A program made the position numbers and the translations under genes. Below, piece after piece: positions 57,823-64,000 of a stretch of 64,000 bases of DNA (positions within the stretch are counted from its first letter, which is position 1; every line of letters begins with the position of its first letter). Source of the stretch: JAWWPG01 sp033850885 (GTDB lineage Bacteria; Actinomycetota; Actinomycetes; Propionibacteriales; Nocardioidaceae); contig JAWWPG010000056.1 of NCBI GenBank assembly GCA_033850885.1, positions 1 through 64,000 of the forward strand, given 5' to 3'. The notes beneath the pieces were generated by a model, which was not told the origin of the DNA, ran no database searches, and saw nothing but the letters and a program-made list of their open reading frames with translations.

Positions 57823-58617
57823 GTGACGGCACCCCAGCCGGGCTCCGACGCGGGCTCCGACGGCCCGGGCGGCGTCGCGCTCGTGACCGGTGCCGGCCGT
57901 GGGATCGGACGCGCGGTTGCCTGCAGGCTGAGTGAGGAAGGCATGCGGGTCGCCCTCTCGGCCCGCACTGTGCCGGAGCTGGAAGCGACGGCTGCCCAGT
58001 GCGCCGGCCCGACGCTGGTGCTGCCGATGGACCTCACCGAGCCGGGGGCGGCCGACCGGTTGGTCGCCCAGGTGACGCATGAATGGGGCCACGTCGAGGT
58101 GCTCGTCGCCAACGCAGGCGCCGGCACCTCTTCCCGGGTCGAGAAGACGAGCGACGCCGAGTGGGAACGGATGCTCGACATCAACCTGACGGCTCCGTTC
58201 CGCTGCCTGCGCGCGGTGATCCCGTCGATGCGCGAGGCGGGCGCTGGCCGGATCGTCGTCATCGCGTCCATCGCTGCCAGGGCCGGCGACCCCTACCTGT
58301 CGGCGTACACGGCGAGCAAGCACGGTGTGCTCGGGCTGGTGAGGTCCGCCGCGGCGGAGCTCGCACCCACCGGCGTGACCGTCAACGCGATCTGTCCCGG
58401 GTACGTCGACACCCCGATGACAGACGCCACGGTTGCGGGCATCGTGGCGACGACCGGGCGTACCGAGCAGGAGGCGCGCACGATCCTCGCGGCCAGGCAG
58501 CCGACGGGTCGCCTCGTCACCCCGCAGGAGGTCGCGGACGCCGTCTGGATGTGCGTGACCAACCCGTCGCTGAACGGTCAGGGCATCAACGTCGATGGGG
58601 GAGCCGTCCAGTCGTGA
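57823..58617 (+). CDS. Short-chain dehydrogenase/reductase
   Basis: The product is 264 aa. VTGAGRGIGRAVACRLSEEG, NAGAG..., IAARAGDPYLSAYTASKHGVLGLV (Ser-Tyr-Lys triad) and ICPGYVDTPMTD show a classical SDR. Starts GTG 57823. It is the first gene of the aromatic cluster; a dehydrogenation step on a hydroxyacyl-CoA intermediate is plausible. Palindromic copy C lies 17 bp before it. Confidence 0.88.
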   Translation: MTAPQPGSDAGSDGPGGVALVTGAGRGIGRAVACRLSEEGMRVALSARTVPELEATAAQCAGPTLVLPMDLTEPGAADRLVAQVTHEWGHVEVLVANAGAGTSSRVEKTSDAEWERMLDINLTAPFRCLRAVIPSMREAGAGRIVVIASIAARAGDPYLSAYTASKHGVLGLVRSAAAELAPTGVTVNAICPGYVDTPMTDATVAGIVATTGRTEQEARTILAARQPTGRLVTPQEVADAVWMCVTNPSLNGQGINVDGGAVQS

Positions 58618-58627
58618 GCACCGAGTC

Positions 58628-59032
58628 GTGAACATCCGGCGGGTCAACCCCGAGTCGCTTCCGCCCGGCCGCGGGTTCACCCACGCGGTGGTAGCTGACG
58701 GGCGGGTCTACCTGTCCGGGCAGACAGCCCTCGACAGGTCCGGGCGGATTGTCGCCGGCGACGTCGTGGCCCAGTTCGAGCAGGCACTCGGCAACCTGGT
58801 CGAGGCGCTGAACGCTGCGGGTGGCCACCCCGACCAGCTCGTCACCCTGACCGTTTATGTCGTCGACCTCGACGGCTACCAGGCCCGGCTGCGAGACATC
58901 GGTGACGTCTGGAGGCGCCTCGTCGGGAACGAGTACCCGGCGATGGCTGCCGTCGGAGTCAGCAGGCTCTGGGATGTCGAGGCGCTGGTCGAGGTGCAAG
59001 GGGTGGCCGTCCTCGATGGCGGCACCGGGTGA
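58628..59032 (+). CDS. RidA family enamine/imine deaminase
   Basis: The product is 134 aa. It has GFTHAVVADGRVYLSGQTALDRSGRIVAGDVVAQFEQALGNLVEALNAAGG, a RidA (YjgF) core, and the last Glu of VEALVEVQGVAVL. RidA proteins hydrolyse reactive enamine/imines to keto compounds and ammonia. In this cluster an anthraniloyl-CoA-type route would generate an enamine, so a direct pathway role is attractive. GTG 58628 is the start, 10 bp after the SDR stop. Confidence 0.88.
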   Translation: MNIRRVNPESLPPGRGFTHAVVADGRVYLSGQTALDRSGRIVAGDVVAQFEQALGNLVEALNAAGGHPDQLVTLTVYVVDLDGYQARLRDIGDVWRRLVGNEYPAMAAVGVSRLWDVEALVEVQGVAVLDGGTG

Positions 59033-59094
59033 GGCGTTCCTCTAGCACCGGACGCCATCCGCTCCTCCGGAATCGAGGCGCGTTCGCGGCCCTT

Positions 59095-59931
59095 TCAGCC
59101 GCCGACCTCCTTGACGTGGCGCTGCGCGGGCCTGGTCAGCCTGTCGTGCAGGGCGAGGAACAGATTGGCCGCGGCCGTCCCGTTCCAGCCCGCCGGCAGC
59201 AGGTCGTCCGGGAGCCCTGGGTCGAGGAACGGGAGCCGCCGCCAGGCGGTCACCGCACGAGTGTGGTCCGCGAACGCGGCAGCGTCGTCCGTGCGGCGTC
59301 GCCGCCTCCAGGCGGCGAGCACCGGCCGGTGGGCGGCCAGGAAGTCGTCGTACATCTCCTGCAGTGCGTCGAGATCCCACCAGGTGCCGACGTTGCCGGG
59401 TGAGTCGCCGGAGCCGACCCGGCTGGCTCGGAAGAGGTCGACGTACGCCCACAACCCCTCGCGTTCGAGGACGGCGACGGTCTCCTTCTCCAGATGGGCC
59501 GGCGCAACCCATACCCCGGCGGAGACCGTTCCGAAGCCTAGCCAGGTCAGGCGGGACCGCAGCAGGTGCCGACGCTGGCGTTGGGCCTCCGGCACGCTGA
59601 ACACGGCGAGCAGCCAGCCCTCCCCGGCAGCTGCTCCTCGCTGCCGATAGATCCGACGGTCGCCCTCCGCGAGGATGGCTCGCGCCGACTCGGACAGCGC
59701 GTAGCCCGCGGCGTCGTCAACGCGCCGGGCCTCAAGGATGCCGCGCCGCTTGAGGCGAGACACGGCCGACCGGACTGCACGCTCGTCCACGTGGAGCTCG
59801 GCTAACAGCCGGATCAGCGTGGCAACGCTCAGCCAGCCCTCACCGTTTCGGGCGTGCAGGCCGTAGACGGTGACGATCAAGGCACGTGGCTGTGGCGCGC
59901 GCGCATGTGCGCTCTGCCTGATCGTCGTCAC
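59095..59931 (-). CDS. PaaX family transcriptional repressor
   Basis: The product is 278 aa. It contains RALIVTVYGLHARNGEGWLSVATLIRLLAELHVDERAVRSAVSRLKRRGILEARRV (PaaX N-terminal winged helix) and GWLLAVFSVPEAQRQRRHLLRSRLTWLGFGTVSAGVWVAPAHLE, then a C-terminal DUF. PaaX-type repressors respond to aromatic CoA thioesters such as phenylacetyl-CoA. It is divergent from the aryl-CoA ligase, 69 bp apart. The inverted repeat at 63634-63657 is a candidate site. GTG 59931 start. Confidence 0.87.
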   Translation of the reverse strand: MTTIRQSAHARAPQPRALIVTVYGLHARNGEGWLSVATLIRLLAELHVDERAVRSAVSRLKRRGILEARRVDDAAGYALSESARAILAEGDRRIYRQRGAAAGEGWLLAVFSVPEAQRQRRHLLRSRLTWLGFGTVSAGVWVAPAHLEKETVAVLEREGLWAYVDLFRASRVGSGDSPGNVGTWWDLDALQEMYDDFLAAHRPVLAAWRRRRRTDDAAAFADHTRAVTAWRRLPFLDPGLPDDLLPAGWNGTAAANLFLALHDRLTRPAQRHVKEVGG

Positions 59932-60000
59932 GAAAGCACGATAGCCTGTGGTCGAGCAGGCACGGTGAGCCGTGAGCAGACCACGACCAGGAGGCGGTGC

Positions 60001-61605
60001 ATGCAGCTGACGGCATCGGCACATGTCGACACGTTCTGCCGCGACAACCTGCCTTCCCAGGACTCCTGGCCGGACTTCCTCTTCGAGCTTCCCGATGTCT
60101 TGTACCCGGACCGCCTCAACTGTGGAACCGAGCTGCTGGACGTGACCGTGGCCCGGCTCGGTCCGGAGCGGTCCTGTCTGCTGACACCCAGGAGCGGCCT
60201 CTGGACCTACGGCGACCTGCTGGAGAGATCGAACCGGGTCGCCCACCTGCTTGTGAGCGAGCTCGGTGTCGTTCCGGGAAACCGTGTCCTGCTCCGCGGT
60301 CCCAACAACCCGTGGTTGGTTGCCTGCTGGTTCGCTGTGCTCAAGGCTGGAGCGGTCGTCGTGACCACGATGCCGCTGCTCCGGCCAGGCGAGCTCAGAA
60401 AGGTTCACGCCATCGCGCGCATCGACCTGGCCCTGTGCGACCACCGCTTCGTCGACGACCTTCGTGCCGCACGCCTCGAGAGCGTGCCGATCGTCGAGTA
60501 CGGGGGTCAGCACGCCGACGACCTGACTGGGCGCGCCTCGTCGTACCCCGAGAGCTTCTCGGACATCGAGACGGCGGCCGACGACGTCGCCCTGCTGGCA
60601 TTCACGTCCGGCACGACCGGCCGCCCCAAAGCGACCATGCACTTCCATCGCGACGTACTGGCAAACGCGGACACGTTCTCGAAGCACGTGCTCCGGCCGA
60701 CGGCAGATGACGTCTTCACCGGCACCCCACCGCTGGCTTTCACGTTCGGGCTCGGCGGGCTCGTCGTCTTCCCGCTGCGGGTCGGTGCCTCGACATTGCT
60801 CGTCGAGAAGGCCTCGCCGGCCGAGCTGGCCGACCTGATCGAAACGCACGCTGTCACGATCTGCTTCACCGCGCCGACTGCATATCGCGCCATGCTCACC
60901 GCCGGCCACGCCTCTCGGCTCGGCACGCTCCGGCGTGCCGTCTCGGCGGGAGAGCATCTGCCCGCTGCCACCTGGCACGCCTTCAAGGATGCGACGGGTG
61001 TCTCGATCATCGACGGCATCGGGTCGACCGAGATGCTGCACATCTTCATCTCGGCTGCCGATGACGACATCCGGCCCGGCTCGACGGGCCGTCCGGTGCC
61101 GGGGTTCGTCGCGACGGTTGTCGACCAAGAGGGCAACCCGCTGCCGGCAGGTGAGGTCGGCCGCCTCGCCGTCAAGGGCCCGACCGGTTGTCGCTACCTG
61201 GCCGATGCGAGACAGACCGCCTACGTGCAGAACGGCTGGAACATCACCGGCGACACGTTCCTCCGCGACGAGGACGGGTACTTCTGGTTCAAGGCGCGCA
61301 GCGACGACATGATCGTCTCGTCCGGCTACAACATCGCTGGCCCGGAGGTCGAGGAGGCGCTCCTCGGGCACGAGGCGGTCAGCGAGTGCGCCGTCGTCGG
61401 GGTGCCCGACGAGGCGCGAGGGTCGCTTGTCAAGGCCGTCGTGGTGCTGGCCGGCGGCGTCACGGGTGACGACGCGCTGGTCAAGGAGCTGCAGGACTTC
61501 GTCAAGCAGCAGATCGCGCCGTACAAGTACCCACGGCTCATCGAGTTCGCCGCCGAGCTGCCGAGAACGAGCACCGGCAAGCTCCAGCGCTTCCGGCTCC
61601 GCTAG
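60001..61605 (+). CDS. Aryl-CoA ligase, 2-aminobenzoate/benzoate-CoA ligase family
   Basis: The product is 534 aa. ANL adenylating enzyme with the P-loop AFTSGTTGRPKATMHFHRD, the A5 motif GIGSTEMLHIFIS, GDTFLRDEDGYFWFKARSDDMIVSSGYNI and the catalytic Lys in RTSTGKLQRFRL. The sequence resembles 2-aminobenzoate- and benzoate-CoA ligases. Together with the downstream monooxygenase start it suggests CoA activation of anthranilate or salicylate. ATG 60001. Convergent with the acyl-CoA dehydrogenase, overlapping by 4 bp. Confidence 0.88.
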   Translation: MQLTASAHVDTFCRDNLPSQDSWPDFLFELPDVLYPDRLNCGTELLDVTVARLGPERSCLLTPRSGLWTYGDLLERSNRVAHLLVSELGVVPGNRVLLRGPNNPWLVACWFAVLKAGAVVVTTMPLLRPGELRKVHAIARIDLALCDHRFVDDLRAARLESVPIVEYGGQHADDLTGRASSYPESFSDIETAADDVALLAFTSGTTGRPKATMHFHRDVLANADTFSKHVLRPTADDVFTGTPPLAFTFGLGGLVVFPLRVGASTLLVEKASPAELADLIETHAVTICFTAPTAYRAMLTAGHASRLGTLRRAVSAGEHLPAATWHAFKDATGVSIIDGIGSTEMLHIFISAADDDIRPGSTGRPVPGFVATVVDQEGNPLPAGEVGRLAVKGPTGCRYLADARQTAYVQNGWNITGDTFLRDEDGYFWFKARSDDMIVSSGYNIAGPEVEEALLGHEAVSECAVVGVPDEARGSLVKAVVVLAGGVTGDDALVKELQDFVKQQIAPYKYPRLIEFAAELPRTSTGKLQRFRLR

Positions 61606-62774
61606 CCCGAAGGACGGTAGAGGTCGCGGGCGATGATGCTGCGCTGCACCTCAGAGGCGCCTTCGTAGATCCGCGGTGCCCTGACCTCGCGATAGAGGTG
61701 CTCCAGAAGATGACCGCGTTGCAGCGCTCGGGCACCGTGGACCTGGATGGCGGCGTCGACCACCCATTGCGCCGTCTCCGTGGCGAAAAGCTTCGCCATG
61801 GCCGACGTACTGGAGACCCCTGGACGGCCGGCGTCGTACGCCGATGCGGCCCGGTAGACCAGCAACCGGGCCGCATCGATTCGCATCGCCATCTCAGCGA
61901 GCGTGTGCCCGACCGACTGCATCGTGCGCAGCGGGGCGCCAAAGGCCTCGCGGGTGCCCGCGTGGTCCCGCGCCGCGTCGAAAGCGGCTTGCGCCATCCC
62001 GACCGCGAATGCGCCGACACTCGGCCGGAAGAGGTCGAGCGTCCTCATCGCCACCCCGAACCCCTTGTCGACCTCGCCGAGCACCTCGCCGGCCTCGACG
62101 CGCACTCCGTCGAAGACCAGGCTGCCGATCGGATGGGGCGACAACATGTGCAGGTGCTCGCCCGACAGTCCTGCCCGGTCGCCGGGTACGACGAATGCGG
62201 TGACGCCGCTCGACCCGGCGTCGGGAGCGGTTCGGGCGAAGACCGTGTAGACGTCGGCCTCGGGAGCGTTGGAGATCCAGAGCTTCTCGCCGGTGAGGCG
62301 CCAGCCACCGGAGTCTGGTTCCGCGCTGAGCGTGAGGGCGCCGGCGTCGGAGCCCGCGGCCGCCTCGCTGAGCGCATAGGCCGCGACGGCGTCACCGCTC
62401 GCCACCGCCGGCAGCCATCGGTCCACCTGCTCCTGGGTGCCGGCCTGCACGATGGGGTAGCTGCCCAAACCCTGCAGTGCGAGGGCCGTCTCGGCCTCCG
62501 TGGAGACCGTGGCCAATGCCTCCCGGAGCAGGCACAGGTCGAGCGCCGCAGCCTCGCGGGAACCGCTCGAGACCCCGACTCCAGGAAATAGCCTCGCCAG
62601 CAGCCCGAGTTCGCCTAGCTCCTTGACGAGCTCGCGGTTCACGGCGCCGTCCTGACCGCGGTCGGCAATCGGCAGCAGCCGCTCACGGGCCACCCCTTGC
62701 GCCCAGGATCGGTAGCCGAGCTGTTCGTCCGTGAGCTCGAAGGCCGACGTGCCGGGCGATCCCGGTTGCGGCAT
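61602..62774 (-). CDS. Acyl-CoA dehydrogenase
   Basis: The product is 390 aa. It has ELTDEQLGYRSWAQGVARERLLP, AYALSEAAAGSDAGALTLSAEPDSGGWRLTGEKLWISNAPEADVYTVFARTA, MAKLFATETAQWVVDAAIQVHGARALQRGHLLEHLYREVRAPRIYEGASEVQRSIIARDL. This is the full ACAD fold with the C-terminal catalytic-base region. ATG 62774 is 2 bp after the enoyl-CoA hydratase stop, so the two are co-transcribed. It would act on a CoA thioester of the aromatic pathway. Confidence 0.9.
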   Translation of the reverse strand: MPQPGSPGTSAFELTDEQLGYRSWAQGVARERLLPIADRGQDGAVNRELVKELGELGLLARLFPGVGVSSGSREAAALDLCLLREALATVSTEAETALALQGLGSYPIVQAGTQEQVDRWLPAVASGDAVAAYALSEAAAGSDAGALTLSAEPDSGGWRLTGEKLWISNAPEADVYTVFARTAPDAGSSGVTAFVVPGDRAGLSGEHLHMLSPHPIGSLVFDGVRVEAGEVLGEVDKGFGVAMRTLDLFRPSVGAFAVGMAQAAFDAARDHAGTREAFGAPLRTMQSVGHTLAEMAMRIDAARLLVYRAASAYDAGRPGVSSTSAMAKLFATETAQWVVDAAIQVHGARALQRGHLLEHLYREVRAPRIYEGASEVQRSIIARDLYRPSG

Positions 62775-62776
62775 CG

Positions 62777-63604
62777 TCAGCGTCCCGTCCACTGCGGTGG
62801 CCGCTTGCCGGTGAATGCGGCGTGGAACTCCCGGTAGTCGTCGCCCTTCATCAACAGCGCCTGTGCCATCGCCTCCAGCTCGACTGCTCCGGACAGACTC
62901 ATGTCGAGCTCTCGGGTCAGCAGGCGCTTCGTGGCCGAGTAGCCCTGCCATGGCCCGGACGCCAACCGCTCCGCGAGCGCGTGCGCCGTCGCGTCGACAT
63001 CGTCATCGTCGACCAGATCGCTCACCAGCCCCCACTCGTCAGCCTGTACGGCGGTGAGCGGGTCGCCGAGCATCAACAGCCTGGTCGCCCGGCCGAGCCC
63101 GACGAGCCGCGGCAGCAGGTAGGCGGCACCCATGTCCGCCCCGGCGAGGCCCACCTTCGTGAAGAGGAACGCGAACGTCGCGGTGCGCGCCATCACGCGG
63201 AAGTCGCTGGCCAGCGCCAGCACTGAGCCGGCGCCGGCGGCTGTTCCGTTGATCGCGGCGACGACGGGTGCCGGCGACTCGCGCATCGCGCGGACCACGT
63301 CGCCGGTCATCGTCGTGAAGGCCAACAGCTCGTCAGGGCGCATCGAAAGTGTCGCGCCGATGATCTCGTCGACGTCTCCCCCGGAGCAGAAGGCGCGGCC
63401 TTCACCGCGCAGCACGACGACCCTGGAGTCGTCACGGTGCGGGAGCTCGGCGAACAAGTCGCGCAGGTCGGCGTACGACTCGAAGGTCAGGGCGTTGAGC
63501 TTGTCCGGACGGGTGAAGGTGACGGTCACGACGCCATCGGCTCGCTCGACCCGAAAGTGGTCCCAGCTCCGGGTAAACGGAGCGGAACCGCGAAATGGGC
63601 TCAT
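62777..63604 (-). CDS. Enoyl-CoA hydratase/isomerase family protein
   Basis: The product is 275 aa. ALTFESYADLRDLFAELPHRDDSRVVVLRGEGRAFCSGGDVDEI (oxyanion-hole region) and AAINGTAAGAGSVLALASDFRVMARTATFAFLFTKVGLAGADMGAAYLLPRLVG (second signature) fit the crotonase family. It starts MSPFRGSAPFTRSWDHF. It is divergent from the monooxygenase, with the operator-like repeat between them. It may hydrate or isomerise ring-cleavage products. Confidence 0.9.
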   Translation of the reverse strand: MSPFRGSAPFTRSWDHFRVERADGVVTVTFTRPDKLNALTFESYADLRDLFAELPHRDDSRVVVLRGEGRAFCSGGDVDEIIGATLSMRPDELLAFTTMTGDVVRAMRESPAPVVAAINGTAAGAGSVLALASDFRVMARTATFAFLFTKVGLAGADMGAAYLLPRLVGLGRATRLLMLGDPLTAVQADEWGLVSDLVDDDDVDATAHALAERLASGPWQGYSATKRLLTRELDMSLSGAVELEAMAQALLMKGDDYREFHAAFTGKRPPQWTGR

Positions 63605-63633
63605 GGCCCTCAGCGTAGTCCCTGGGTGGTCTC

Positions 63634-63657
63634 ACGTTACTTTGACGGTCGTAACGT
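63634..63657. promoter_or_regulatory. Inverted-repeat operator between the enoyl-CoA hydratase and monooxygenase genes
   Basis: ACGTTAC (63634-63640) and GTAACGT (63651-63657) form a perfect 7-bp inverted repeat with a 10-nt spacer in the 99-bp divergent promoter region. It is a candidate PaaX or TetR-type operator that could control both directions. No regulator is proven. Confidence 0.6.
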
Positions 63658-63703
63658 AAACGGCATATTCTCGAAGGCAGCGAGACGGGAGGAGCCAGTC
63701 CGG

Positions 63704-64000
63704 ATGCGGATCGCGGTGGTCGGCGGAGGTCCCGGCGGGCTCTACTTCGCCGCGCTCGCGAAGCAGCTCGGCAGGGAACATGACGTCACGGTTTGGGAGC
63801 GGAACGCCGCGGATGACACCTTCGGCTTCGGCGTCGTCTTCTCCGACGAGACGCTCGGCGGCATCGAGCATGCTGACCCCAGGATCCACGCGACCATGGA
63901 GGCCGAGTTCGCCCGATGGGACGACATCGACGTCCATTACCGTGGCGAGGTCCTCACCAGCGGCGGCCACGGGTTCGCAGCCATGAGCCGCGCCAGGTTG
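63704..64000 (+). CDS. FAD monooxygenase of the 2-aminobenzoyl-CoA/salicylyl-CoA type (5' part, runs off the window)
   Basis: The 99 residues seen begin MRIAVVGGGPGGLYFAALAKQLGREHDVTVWERN. This has the GxGxxG FAD-binding loop and then NAADDTFGFGVVFSDETLGGIEHADPRIHATMEAEFARWDDIDVHYRGE, characteristic of bifunctional salicylyl-CoA 5-hydroxylase and 2-aminobenzoyl-CoA monooxygenase/reductase. GGGAGGA lies about 6 nt upstream. The C-terminal half, which tells the two enzymes apart, is not in the window. Confidence 0.75.
   Translation, partial: MRIAVVGGGPGGLYFAALAKQLGREHDVTVWERNAADDTFGFGVVFSDETLGGIEHADPRIHATMEAEFARWDDIDVHYRGEVLTSGGHGFAAMSRARL

Noticed and set aside
59932..61371. 758-codon minus-strand frame that extends PaaX upstream across the ligase gene
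   Set aside because: Only the last 278 residues match PaaX. The rest is the complement of the aryl-CoA ligase, which has full ANL motifs.

Overview
The window is a high-GC actinobacterial chromosome segment. It carries mycothiol genes (mshA, mshD), GlnR, CarD, HbhA-like and SenX3-RegX3 proteins, and many GTG starts. Gene order recalls several Mycobacterium tuberculosis blocks: glnR-mshD with the cysA2-sseC sulfur genes, XRE-hbhA-DUF2516, mshA-YbjN-gpm-senX3-regX3, and lpqE-carD-ispD-ispF-cysS-rlmB. Here those blocks sit within one 64 kb stretch. A Nocardioides-like member of the Propionibacteriales is the best guess, by inference only. No gene-free stretch exceeds 300 bases. The longest are 204-466 (integrase remnant), 1521-1766 (nothing recognised) and 41329-41585 (palindromic repeats).

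1-3400 is a worn genomic edge. It holds the end of an IS481-type element beside tRNA-Lys, an integrase C-terminal scrap, a DHFR/RibD-like gene broken by an amber codon, and a possible barrel-protein fragment. 3500-10825 carries phosphate genes (DUF47-PiT, ppk1 with a Nudix/phosphohistidine phosphatase), mshD and glnR. 11006-18500 holds a ThiS-like protein, a rhodanese with SseC, a HAD phosphatase, sugar-nucleotide genes (manC-like, wecB-like), a LytR-CpsA-Psr (LCP) protein and dtd. 18500-28014 has BKACE, nitrobindin, DsrE, Fur, YgfZ, a sulfate-activation operon (cysC fusion, TauE, cysD, cysN) and an asparaginase.

28138-41328 carries the HbhA block, a macrodomain protein, TypA, a YCII plus ECF sigma pair, mshA, gpmA, phoU and senX3-regX3 with a PHO box. 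41586-50616 is the carD, isoprenoid (ispD/ispF), cysS and rlmB block, with a membrane-anchored molybdopterin oxidoreductase and an acyl-CoA dehydrogenase. 50705-53333 is a secreted-repeat-protein, histidine kinase and response regulator operon.

53507-57761 pairs soxR-csbD with a divergent split transketolase whose promoter contains a near-consensus SoxR box. An aminotransferase and a sulfotransferase-like gene follow. 57823-64000 is a probable aromatic acyl-CoA catabolic cluster: SDR, RidA, PaaX, aryl-CoA ligase, acyl-CoA dehydrogenase, enoyl-CoA hydratase and the start of a 2-aminobenzoyl-CoA or salicylyl-CoA monooxygenase.

Two intergenic palindrome families are dispersed through the window. 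The first is a 60-bp element with a constant 28-nt loop (19.4, 27.0 and 57.8 kb). The second is a GGGTGGTGCACCACCC element (41.4 and 50.7 kb).
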